Shown piece after piece: positions 5,736 to 12,608 of a stretch of 40,145 nucleotides of DNA; positions within the stretch are counted from its first letter, which is position 1; the number at the start of each line of letters is the position of its first letter. The DNA is from Clostridia bacterium (GTDB lineage Bacteria; Bacillota; Clostridia; TANB77; CAG-508), in contig CAAEBO010000009.1 of the NCBI GenBank assembly GCA_900754085.1, positions 1 to 40,145 of the forward strand. Direction: 5' to 3'. Under the pieces are notes generated by a model that had not been told where the DNA came from, made no database searches, and saw only the letters and a list, made by a program, of their open reading frames with translations. A program made the translations under genes and the position numbers.

Positions 5736-7406
5736 ATGCGTAAAAATTCTTTTATTATCTTTTTCTCAGCTATTTTAATCCTATTAAACATATTTATATT
5801 CTATCCTATTTTCATATCTAATAACATAACTATTTCTTTTGCTATACATCCTTTTAATATCTGTAAAAAACATCCTGAATTTTGGCATTATTTTAAAATT
5901 ATATATATTGTCATTTTAGTAATTAGTAGTTTATCTTTATCATATATATTAGTAAAATATTTTTTACATCTAAACACTAATAATGTACTCTCAAAAAAAG
6001 AAACTTATGTATCTACTTTAAATTTAAAAATAGGCTATAGTCAGTCTCAAAATCAAGATATATTTCTGCCAGAAAAGTCTTTATATCAAAATATTCTTAT
6101 AACAGGTACAATAGGCAGTGGAAAAACTTCTTCAGCAATATATCCTTTTTCTGAGCAATTAATTAAATATTGTAGTGATAATTTCGAAAAAAAAATGGGA
6201 ATTCTTTGTTTAGATGTTAAAGGGAATTTCTATAAGCAAATTAAATTTTATGTAAAAAAGTTTAATAGGTTAAAAGACTTAGTTATTATTAGCTTAAATT
6301 CTAACGAAACTTATAATCCATTAGATAAACCTAATTTAAATCCTCTTGTTTTGGCAAATAGGCTAAAAACAATATTAACATTATTCTCTCCCAATACTAG
6401 TGACTCCTTTTGGTTAGATAAAGTAGAACAAGTAATTTGTGAAGCTATCAAATTGTGTCGCCTTTATAATAATAACTATGTAAATTTTATAGAATTGCAT
6501 AAATTAATTAATGATAAGTCTTATTATTTAGAAAAAATCAAATTACTTCGAAATATGTTTTTAAATAACAAATTTTCTAATATTGAATTATATAATTTAA
6601 CTTCTGCAATCACTTTTTTTGAAAATGAATTTTTTAAACTAGATGAAAGAACCATTTCTATATTAAAATCCGAAATAACTCGTATTACTCTGCCTTTCGT
6701 TTCTGATTACAACATTTCTAAAACTTTTTCTCCTACAAAAAAGAATATTACTTTTTCTGGCTTCAAAGACATTATAAAGTCTGGAAAAATAGTTGTTCTT
6801 TCTATGAATATTTCTGAATACTCTGTTCTTTCTAAAATTATTGCAACCTATATGAAATTAGACTTTCAATCTGAAGTTATGTCAAATTTTAATTCAAAAA
6901 CTTCTAGGAGTGTTGCTTTTATCTGTGATGAATATCAAGAATATATAACATCTTCTGATGCTAATTTCTTTTCTGAAAGTAGAGAGGCCAAGTGTATAAA
7001 TATTGTATCTACACAAAGTTACTCTTCTCTACTAAATACTATAAAAGATGAATCTGCATTAAAGGTAATTCTTCAAAATTTAGTAAATAAACTTTGGTTT
7101 AGAACAGATGATATTTTTACGATTGAAAGTGCTCAAAAGCAGATTGGTAAAGAGGATAAAAAGAAGATTTCTAAAACTATTTCTGAAAATGCTCAAGAAT
7201 CTAATTATAATTATTTTATTCAAAAATTCAAATCTCGAAATTCTAATATCTCAGAAAGTATAAATACATATTTCCAATATGATTATGTATACGATTCTAA
7301 TTTTTTCACTCAGCAATTAGAAACTTTTTCATGTTTGGCTTTTCTTTCAAATGGTATTACTACAATTTCTCCACAAAAAATAGACATGTATCCTTATTTT
7401 AAATGA
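5736..7406 (+). CDS. VirD4/TraG-like type IV coupling ATPase
   Basis: A 556-aa protein. Two transmembrane helices near the N-terminus (about 5-27 and 54-78), Walker A GTIGSGKT (124-131), a helical insert, Walker B FICDEYQ (395-401, with Asp398-Glu399) and STQSYSSL (425-432), the sensor-like motif typical of TraG/VirD4. Known role: hexameric inner-membrane motor that delivers substrate (usually a relaxase-DNA complex) to a type IV secretion channel. The start follows GTGGAGG. The stop overlaps the next gene by four bases (ATGA), so they are translationally coupled. The companions are pilin-, VirB6- and PrgI-like genes, but no relaxase or VirB4 is present. Family confidence is high; whether it is functional is open. 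Confidence 0.85.
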   Translation: MRKNSFIIFFSAILILLNIFIFYPIFISNNITISFAIHPFNICKKHPEFWHYFKIIYIVILVISSLSLSYILVKYFLHLNTNNVLSKKETYVSTLNLKIGYSQSQNQDIFLPEKSLYQNILITGTIGSGKTSSAIYPFSEQLIKYCSDNFEKKMGILCLDVKGNFYKQIKFYVKKFNRLKDLVIISLNSNETYNPLDKPNLNPLVLANRLKTILTLFSPNTSDSFWLDKVEQVICEAIKLCRLYNNNYVNFIELHKLINDKSYYLEKIKLLRNMFLNNKFSNIELYNLTSAITFFENEFFKLDERTISILKSEITRITLPFVSDYNISKTFSPTKKNITFSGFKDIIKSGKIVVLSMNISEYSVLSKIIATYMKLDFQSEVMSNFNSKTSRSVAFICDEYQEYITSSDANFFSESREAKCINIVSTQSYSSLLNTIKDESALKVILQNLVNKLWFRTDDIFTIESAQKQIGKEDKKKISKTISENAQESNYNYFIQKFKSRNSNISESINTYFQYDYVYDSNFFTQQLETFSCLAFLSNGITTISPQKIDMYPYFK

Positions 7407-7744
7407 AAGGTCGTGATTATATAAAAACTAAAAAAATTTTTATTATATTTATTGTATTTTTATTATTTAGTTTATTCTTTGTTTCCACTAGTTATGCTGC
7501 CGAACCTAAAATAGTTAATAAATTAAATTCTGCTTTCGAATCTATAGAAGATTGGCTTTTAAAGTTGGCAACTCCTGCAGCTGCTGTTGCTGTTGGAACA
7601 GGTATCTTTATGAAAAAGTTTAGTTTTGGTGATGATGAGCGAATGAGACTTGGTAAAAAATTAATTAAAAATTCTTTATTTTCTTATGGTTTTATTTTAG
7701 CTCTAGACTTAATTTTATCCGCAATAAAATCATTGATGGGTTAG
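7403..7744 (+). CDS. VirB2/TrbC-like pilin or small T4SS membrane protein
   Basis: A 113-aa protein. It has a classic signal peptide (basic KTKK, then about 20 hydrophobic residues, then SYAAEP at about 30-35 with an Ala-X-Ala-like cleavage site), an amphipathic stretch, a Gly/Ala-rich transmembrane helix (LATPAAAVAVGTGIFM), a charged loop (FGDDERMRLGKKL) and a second transmembrane helix at about 92-111. This two-helix architecture is that of VirB2/TrbC pilins and of small clostridial conjugation proteins. The start overlaps the upstream stop as ATGA without an obvious Shine-Dalgarno, implying coupling. The call rests on topology and position. Confidence 0.7.
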   Translation: MKGRDYIKTKKIFIIFIVFLLFSLFFVSTSYAAEPKIVNKLNSAFESIEDWLLKLATPAAAVAVGTGIFMKKFSFGDDERMRLGKKLIKNSLFSYGFILALDLILSAIKSLMG

Positions 7745-7747
7745 CCT

Positions 7748-8623
7748 ATGGATAGCAGTAATCTACCCCAAATCATCTCCAATACTATAAATGAACTTAT
7801 TCAAAATCTCTTTGCATCTATAGATAACAATATTTATTCATACATTGATGAAATTATTTTCGTAAATGCGAAAACGCTTTCTAAAAACAATTTTGAATCT
7901 TTATTTTCTAATTCTTCTACTAGTATTCTGGTTATTGCTAACGCCTTAATTTTAGCATATCTTTTGTTTTATTGTATAAAACTTTTTTCTTCATATTATG
8001 CTGGTTCACAAACTGAAAGACCATATCAATTCTTCTTTAAGCTTATTATATGTACCATCATTATGAATAATTCTTATTTTATTTGTGAGCAATTTATTAA
8101 TATTACCGATTTAATAACAACATCCTTACAAGAGGTTGGCTCTAATTTTATTTCTAAAGATATCTCCTTTAAAACATTAGTAACAGAATTAAATTCTACA
8201 ATTTCTATCTCTGAAAATTCTCTAGATGTCTTCTCTTTATCTGGGTTGTTAAAATCTCTTTGTAGCGTCGGTCTTATTTCTCTAATGTTTTCATATTCTA
8301 TACGTTTAATAATGATCAAAGTATTCGTTATATTATCACCATTTGCTATCTTAAGCTATGCCTTAAATGCTTCTAACTGGTTTTTTAGGAGTTGGATACG
8401 TTCCTTCTTCTCCTTGCTATTTATGCAGTTTTTTGTAACCATAATATTAATTGTTACATTATCTTTAAAATTTTCTGGAAATATCATTACAAAATTCATA
8501 TATATAAGTTCAGTTTTTACACTTACAAAATCCAATACATATATTCGTAGTCTAATAGGAGGTATTTCTACAGATTTTAATACAAATCTATCTACTTTAA
8601 AATCTTTTATAAAAATGAGGTGA
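7748..8623 (+). CDS. VirB6/TrbL-like polytopic membrane protein
   Basis: A 291-aa protein with about five to six hydrophobic segments (around residues 58-80, 97-113, 160-180, 185-207, 222-240 and 243-262), long polar N-terminus, and WFFRSWIRSF before the penultimate helix. It is placed between VirB2-like and PrgI-like genes, which is the usual position of the VirB6/TrbL channel component in Gram-positive conjugation clusters. Three bases separate it from the pilin gene; no good Shine-Dalgarno, so coupling is likely. Sequence identity within this family is low, so the assignment depends on topology and context. Confidence 0.65.
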   Translation: MDSSNLPQIISNTINELIQNLFASIDNNIYSYIDEIIFVNAKTLSKNNFESLFSNSSTSILVIANALILAYLLFYCIKLFSSYYAGSQTERPYQFFFKLIICTIIMNNSYFICEQFINITDLITTSLQEVGSNFISKDISFKTLVTELNSTISISENSLDVFSLSGLLKSLCSVGLISLMFSYSIRLIMIKVFVILSPFAILSYALNASNWFFRSWIRSFFSLLFMQFFVTIILIVTLSLKFSGNIITKFIYISSVFTLTKSNTYIRSLIGGISTDFNTNLSTLKSFIKMR

Positions 8624-8922
8624 TTACTATTTTTATAATTCCACAAAATTTTAACTTTAAAAATAAATTCCTTGGAATTATTGATTATTCTACACTAATC
8701 TTTCTAACTATTAATTATTGTATATCTTATTTTATTCTCAACAATATATTTTCAAATATAAACACAAAAATTCTTATTTTCATTGTAATTAATGGACCTA
8801 TTACTTTACTTTCCATTGTTGGATTTTATCATGAAAATATAGTATATGTGCTTTCTTATGTAATAAAGTTTTTTATAAATAGACATATATATTTATATAG
8901 AAAAAATTTTTTCGACACTTAA
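8620..8922 (+). CDS. PrgI/VirB3-like small T4SS membrane protein
   Basis: 100 aa if translation begins at GTG 8620, overlapping the upstream stop. An alternative start at ATT 8629 gives 97 aa beginning FIIPQNF, which fits the usual short 'M-x-x-IP' beginning of PrgI proteins, and GAGGTGA (8617-8623) is then correctly spaced. Two hydrophobic hairpin helices (about 24-45 and 50-68) and a C-terminal basic tail match the PrgI/VirB3 layout. In complete systems PrgI normally precedes the VirB4 ATPase gene; here the next gene is dnaD, 98 bases downstream. Start remains uncertain. Confidence 0.7.
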   Translation: MITIFIIPQNFNFKNKFLGIIDYSTLIFLTINYCISYFILNNIFSNINTKILIFIVINGPITLLSIVGFYHENIVYVLSYVIKFFINRHIYLYRKNFFDT

Positions 8923-8968
8923 ACACTATATTTTCACCTATTTTTAATTTTTTTGTTATTTCTTGTTA

Positions 8969-8997
8969 TTGTAAAAATTTTTCTATAATGCTATAAT
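8969..8997 (+). promoter_or_regulatory. Promoter of dnaD-dnaC
   Basis: TTGTAA (8969-8974), 17-bp spacer, TATAAT (8992-8997), 23 bases before the dnaD ATG. It separates transcription of the primosome genes from the T4SS-like cluster. Confidence 0.7.
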
Positions 8998-9020
8998 GGT
9001 ATAATTGTAGGAGGGGAAAA

Positions 9021-9983
9021 ATGAAATTAGAGCAAAGTGATAAAAACTTTTTATTTTCTGAAACAAAATTGCCAGATGTCTTTTTTACAGAATATATGGC
9101 TCAAGCAAATGGTGATTATATAAAAGTATATTTATATATTGTTTTTCTTGCTAAGTATAACAAAGAAATTAAGATTAATGATCTTTCAAAGGCATTAAAT
9201 ATTCCTTTTAAGACAATTCAAGAAGCTATAGCTTACTGGGAAGAACAAGAAATCTTAATTAAAAAAAATAATGGTTACATTGTTGTAGATTTGCAAGAGA
9301 GAGAATTAAATAAATTATATTCTCCAAAATTAACTTCGTCACCAGAAAATGCCCTTTCTAATGCAAAAAATCAATATAGAGCAAAGGCAATAGAAGAAAT
9401 TAATAATTCTTGTTTCCAAGGTATGATGTCTCCTTCTTGGTATAGCGATATCGACCTATGGTTTAATAAATATGGTTTTGATGAGCAGGTAATGATTGCT
9501 TTATTTAGATATTGTTTAGAGCGTTCTGCATTGCATAGAAACTATATTCAAGCAGTTGCAGATGGATGGCATAAAAATCATATTCAAAATTTTACCGATC
9601 TAGACAATTATTATGCAAAACAAGAGAAATTATCTTTAATAAAAAAGCAAATTTCAAAAAAGCTTGGCTTATCTCGTCCTTTAACTCAATATGAAAGTGC
9701 TTATATTGAAAAATGGGTTGTAGACTACTCATATTCTATGGATATAATAGAAATCGCTTTAAAAAGAACTACTTCTAAATCTAATTTTAACTTTGATTAT
9801 TTGGACAAATTAATTTCTAATTGGTATGAACATAACTTACATACTACATTTGATGTTAATAATTATCTTGAGCAAATGAAAGTTCAAAATCAAAATAAAA
9901 AGACTTTAGAAAAACAAACTAATTATAAAAGTTTTGAGCAAAGAACATATAATGATCTAGATTCATTATATGCAAATAATTAA
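9021..9983 (+). CDS. dnaD: DnaD domain protein (primosome component)
   Basis: A 320-aa protein: an N-terminal winged-helix region (about 25-95, ending ...WEEQEILIKKNNGYIVVDL) and two copies of the DnaD/DnaB2 (DnaB_2) helical domain (about 140-195, with WYSDIDLWFNKYGFDEQVMIALFRYC, and 225-290, with YIEKWVVDYSYSMDIIEIALK). DnaD acts with DnaB/DnaI-type proteins in loading the replicative helicase and in restart. It is followed 13 bases later by a DnaC-like loader gene, the usual clostridial pair, near rpsF-ssb-rpsR. Good Shine-Dalgarno GGAGGGG. It could be called a phage-type DnaD, but the chromosomal neighbours argue for the housekeeping copy. Confidence 0.88.
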   Translation: MKLEQSDKNFLFSETKLPDVFFTEYMAQANGDYIKVYLYIVFLAKYNKEIKINDLSKALNIPFKTIQEAIAYWEEQEILIKKNNGYIVVDLQERELNKLYSPKLTSSPENALSNAKNQYRAKAIEEINNSCFQGMMSPSWYSDIDLWFNKYGFDEQVMIALFRYCLERSALHRNYIQAVADGWHKNHIQNFTDLDNYYAKQEKLSLIKKQISKKLGLSRPLTQYESAYIEKWVVDYSYSMDIIEIALKRTTSKSNFNFDYLDKLISNWYEHNLHTTFDVNNYLEQMKVQNQNKKTLEKQTNYKSFEQRTYNDLDSLYANN

Positions 9984-9996
9984 GGAGTTTTAACAT

Positions 9997-10992
9997 ATGG
10001 CAGACAATATATTAAAAGATTTACTAAAAGAATATGAAATTAAAAGATTGCGTGCTGAACAAATGGCAGATAAAAACATGGAACTTCTATTTAATAATTA
10101 TCCAAATTTTGAAAAAATTAATTCTGAGATTGCCAAGTGTGGTCTTAATCTTGCTAAGGAAAAATTGCAATCTTCTGATAGCTCTAAAATAGATCTTTTA
10201 AAACAAAAATTGGCATTATTAAAAGAAAATAAACATTCTATTTTAAAAAATATGAATTTAACAGAATCAGATTTATTGCCAAAATATGAGTGTTCTATTT
10301 GCAATGATACTGGTTATATTCATTCTAATGGTAATTTTACAATGTGTTCTTGTTTAAAGCAAAAATTAATTAATATTTCGTATAATAAATGTAATATAAA
10401 TAAATTGGATTTTGAAAATTTTAGTACCTTTAATATTAATATGTATTCAGATGAAGTTAATGAGCAAAAATATCATTCTTCTGTCTCACCAAGGCAAAAT
10501 ATATTAATTATTAAAAAAATTATAGATAATTTTATATCTGACTTCGATAATCCTAAAGGAAAAAATTTATTGTTTACAGGTAGCCCTGGACTTGGTAAAA
10601 CCTTCCTTTCTAATTGTATTGCAAAAGAATTAATAGATAATGGTAAAATTGTATTATACCAAACTGCTCCAATTATGTTAGATAATATAATTGATTGTAA
10701 GTTTAGTAAAAACAATATTCCTAAAGATTTTTTAAACAATGTACTTAACTCAGACTTGTTAATTATAGATGATTTAGGAACAGAATCTATTAATAATATA
10801 AAATTCACAGAATTATTTAACATTATTAACACAAGAATATTAAATAATAAAAAAACTATTATCTCTACGAATCTTTCTATTCAAAATTTATTTTCTATAT
10901 ATGATGAGAGAATAGTTTCTAGAATAGTTGGATATTATAATATTTGTAAATTCTTCGGTGATGATATTAGGTTTAAAATAAGAAATATTTAA
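9997..10992 (+). CDS. dnaC: DnaC/DnaI-like helicase loader ATPase
   Basis: A 331-aa AAA+ protein. Coiled-coil/helical N-terminus (about 1-90), a zinc-binding region CSIC...CSC (Cys99, 102, 117, 119), Walker A GSPGLGKT (195-202), and Walker B LLIIDDLGTE (Asp258-Asp259). Sensor 1 is STNLS near residue 289 and an arginine-finger-like DERIVSRI follows. This architecture is that of the DnaI/DnaC loader that places the replicative helicase on DNA. In an operon with dnaD; Shine-Dalgarno AAGGAG. Followed by a perfect 15-bp hairpin. Confidence 0.9.
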   Translation: MADNILKDLLKEYEIKRLRAEQMADKNMELLFNNYPNFEKINSEIAKCGLNLAKEKLQSSDSSKIDLLKQKLALLKENKHSILKNMNLTESDLLPKYECSICNDTGYIHSNGNFTMCSCLKQKLINISYNKCNINKLDFENFSTFNINMYSDEVNEQKYHSSVSPRQNILIIKKIIDNFISDFDNPKGKNLLFTGSPGLGKTFLSNCIAKELIDNGKIVLYQTAPIMLDNIIDCKFSKNNIPKDFLNNVLNSDLLIIDDLGTESINNIKFTELFNIINTRILNNKKTIISTNLSIQNLFSIYDERIVSRIVGYYNICKFFGDDIRFKIRNI

Positions 10993-10993
10993 G

Positions 10994-11026
10994 AAAGAAA
11001 CCTTCAGCTGTGCTGAAGGTTTCTTT
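10994..11026. terminator. Bidirectional terminator-like hairpin between dnaC and the small HTH gene
   Basis: Perfect 15-bp stem AAAGAAACCTTCAGC (10994-11008) with GCTGAAGGTTTCTTT (11012-11026), 3-base loop. The T-run on either side is short, but the stem is very strong and lies between convergent genes. It is GC-richer than the surroundings, like the HTH gene beside it. Confidence 0.75.
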
Positions 11027-11027
11027 A

Positions 11028-11216
11028 CTAGTTATCTTCAAATTTCTTTACGTTCTCTTGAATATACTGCAAGTCTCTTTTGATAGTCTTTTCACTGAAT
11101 CCTGAGAACTCAGCAATCAACCATACAGGTAGGTCGTCAACGTAGTAGGCATAATATACATCCTCCCGTCTACGGCGAATTTCATTTTCCGTGCTAATAA
11201 TTATTTCACGTTTCAT
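11028..11216 (-). CDS. Small helix-turn-helix protein of atypical composition
   Basis: A 62-aa protein: N-terminal Arg/Glu-rich helix (ENEIRRRREDVYYAYY), then LPVWLIAEFSGFSEKTIKRDLQYI, a clean helix-turn-helix resembling sigma-70 region 4 or a winged-helix regulator, then a short acidic/basic end. It has a strong Shine-Dalgarno (AAAGGAG, 7 bases) and a good promoter, so it is likely expressed. Base use is unlike its neighbours: about 40% GC, with CGC, CGG, GCC, GAC, TAC and CAG codons that nearby genes avoid. This suggests recent transfer, perhaps from a phage or element. Family and target are not known. Confidence 0.75.
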   Translation of the reverse strand: MKREIIISTENEIRRRREDVYYAYYVDDLPVWLIAEFSGFSEKTIKRDLQYIQENVKKFEDN

Positions 11217-11250
11217 TTCGCTTCTCCTTTACTATTTATGTCTACTTTAT

Positions 11251-11279
11251 ATTTTAAACCATTTTTCATTATTTTTCAA
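11251..11279 (-). promoter_or_regulatory. Promoter of the small HTH gene
   Basis: Minus strand TTGAAA (11274-11279), 17-bp spacer, TAAAAT (11251-11256), about 35 bases before the ATG. Confidence 0.7.
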
Positions 11280-11340
11280 TAGTAAATTAGCTTTATACTA
11301 AAAATCACCGTATCTTATGCTCAAAATAATTTCTTATATG

Positions 11341-11378
11341 CAAAAAGTAGCTATAATTTAAAATTATAGCTACTTTTC
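11341..11378 (-). terminator. Terminator of the rpsF-ssb-rpsR operon
   Basis: Perfect stem AAAAGTAGCTATAAT (11343-11357) with its complement (11363-11377), followed on the minus strand by TTTTTG. Ten bases after the rpsR stop. Confidence 0.88.
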
Positions 11379-11387
11379 CGAATTCAA

Positions 11388-11663
11388 TTAGTTTTGAGTA
11401 TATGGTAAAACTGCAATATGTCTTGCTCTTTTTACTGCTAAAGTAATATCTCTTTGATGTTTAGCACAAGCTCCTGTTGCTCTTCTTGGTAATATTTTAC
11501 CTTTATCATTTATAAATTTTCTTAATTGCTCTGCGTTTTTATAATCTAATTCTAAGTCTTTATCTGCACATAAAGGACATACTTTTTTTCTCATTTTTCT
11601 AAATCTTGGATTGAAATCGTCATCATTTCTATTGTTTCTTCTATTTTGTTTTTTATCTGCCAT
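11388..11663 (-). CDS. rpsR: 30S ribosomal protein bS18
   Basis: A 91-aa protein. Charged Arg/Asn-rich N-terminus, then KVCPLCADKDLELDYKN, LRKFINDKGKILPRRATGAC and KHQRDITLAVKRARHIAVLPY, the diagnostic S18 sequence. The C-x-x-C plus the later Cys and His form the zinc-binding type of S18. Third gene of rpsF-ssb-rpsR, 20 bases after ssb, with GGGGGAG as ribosome-binding site. The long basic N-terminal extension is normal for clostridial S18. Confidence 0.97.
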   Translation of the reverse strand: MADKKQNRRNNRNDDDFNPRFRKMRKKVCPLCADKDLELDYKNAEQLRKFINDKGKILPRRATGACAKHQRDITLAVKRARHIAVLPYTQN

Positions 11664-11683
11664 TTATTTCTCCCCCTTTCTAA

Positions 11684-12106
11684 TTAAAATGGTAAATCAT
11701 CATTTGAAGTAGTTTCGAAGTCTGAATCTCCTCCTGTTGGCATTGCACCAAATGTGTTATCAAAGCTTCCTACAGATTCTGCATCTCTTCTACCTTCTGC
11801 AAAATACGCTTCTTCTGCAACAACTTCTGTTATATAATGTTTTTGACCTTGGTCATCATCCCAAGTTCTTGTTTGAATTCTTCCTATAATAGCAACTTGT
11901 TGACCTTTTTTAAAATATTTACTACAAAATTCTCCTAGTTTGCTCCAAGCTACAATATTAATGAAATCTGCTTGTCTTTCTTCTCCTGGACGTGCAAATC
12001 TTCTATTAACAGCTAATGAGAATGAAGCTACTAAAGTATTATTTGTTTGTGTATATCTTACTTCTGGATCTCTAGTTAATCTACCTAATAATTCTACTTT
12101 ATTCAT
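11684..12106 (-). CDS. ssb: Single-stranded DNA-binding protein
   Basis: A 140-aa protein with an OB-fold (MNKVELLGRLTRDPEVRYTQ, FSLAVNRRF, FINIVAWSKLGEF, GQQVAIIGRIQTRTW) and the acidic C-terminal tip DDLPF that recruits replication and repair proteins. The spacer between fold and tip is short (about 30 residues, Gly/Asp/Ser rich), typical of Firmicute SSB. Between rpsF and rpsR, the conserved arrangement. A tetrameric cytoplasmic protein by family knowledge. Confidence 0.97.
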   Translation of the reverse strand: MNKVELLGRLTRDPEVRYTQTNNTLVASFSLAVNRRFARPGEERQADFINIVAWSKLGEFCSKYFKKGQQVAIIGRIQTRTWDDDQGQKHYITEVVAEEAYFAEGRRDAESVGSFDNTFGAMPTGGDSDFETTSNDDLPF

Positions 12107-12150
12107 TTTTTACCTATCCTTTCTTAATTTAATAAGGCTCCCCCATTAAA

Positions 12151-12435
12151 CTAAGCTTCTTTTCTTACAACTATAAATTTCATTACGTTGTCTTCTATTC
12201 TGTAGTTTCTTTCTAATTCATCTATTGAATCTGGTTTAGCTTCGAAGTTAATTATTACATAATATCCTTCTTCTTTTTTCTTTATAGGATAAGCTAATTT
12301 TTGTGTTCCGCGTTCTTCTACAGATTCTACTTTACCATTATTATTAATCAAATCAGAGAACTTTTTAATTAAATCTTTTATTGCTTGTTCTTCTATTGAT
12401 GGATTAATAATGATAACACTCTCGTATTTATTCAT
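12151..12435 (-). CDS. rpsF: 30S ribosomal protein bS6
   Basis: A 94-aa protein: MNKYESVIIINPSIEEQ, VESVEERGTQKLAYPIKKKEEGYYVIINFEA and ELERNYRIEDNVMKFIVVRK are diagnostic of S6. The start is placed at the ATG at 12433-12435 because GGAGGTGA lies six bases upstream; the GTG nine bases earlier overlaps that Shine-Dalgarno. First gene of the operon. The leader (12436-12510) holds two hairpins, ACCCATT/AATGGGT and GAGAAA/TTTCTC, but no clear S6:S18-binding CCG motif was recognised. Confidence 0.97.
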   Translation of the reverse strand: MNKYESVIIINPSIEEQAIKDLIKKFSDLINNNGKVESVEERGTQKLAYPIKKKEEGYYVIINFEAKPDSIDELERNYRIEDNVMKFIVVRKEA

Positions 12436-12512
12436 TATTTTCACCTCCTCATGGTTATATAACCCATTATCTAAATGGGTAAGGAGAAAAGATTTCTCTT
12501 TTCAGCACGAAT

Positions 12513-12541
12513 ATTTTATCATATTTTTTTTCACTTTGCAA
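12513..12541 (-). promoter_or_regulatory. Promoter of rpsF-ssb-rpsR
   Basis: Minus strand TTGCAA (12536-12541), 17-bp spacer, TAAAAT (12513-12518), leaving a leader of about 70 bases with two small hairpins. Confidence 0.72.
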
Positions 12542-12548
12542 CATTTAC

Positions 12549-12577
12549 TTGAAAATATTGGTATTTTATAGTAAAAT
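12549..12577 (+). promoter_or_regulatory. Promoter of the metal-exporter-like permease gene
   Basis: TTGAAA (12549-12554), 17-bp spacer, TAAAAT (12572-12577). It rules out the upstream in-frame TTG at 12549 as a start codon. Divergent from the rpsF promoter with the -35 elements 7 bases apart. Confidence 0.72.
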
Positions 12578-12608
12578 ATTTATGTTATTTAAAGATAGGA
12601 GAATTATT

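Noticed and set aside
12436..12510. rpsF leader as an S6:S18-binding autoregulatory RNA
   Set aside because: Two hairpins are present, but the conserved CCG-containing motif was not seen.
12549..12608. 20-residue extension of the metal-exporter-like permease
   Set aside because: It would start at a TTG that is part of the promoter -35, and an AGGAG precedes the later ATG.
12578..12608. Manganese riboswitch (yybP-ykoY) before the permease gene
   Set aside because: The leader between promoter and start is only about 30 bases, too short for that element.
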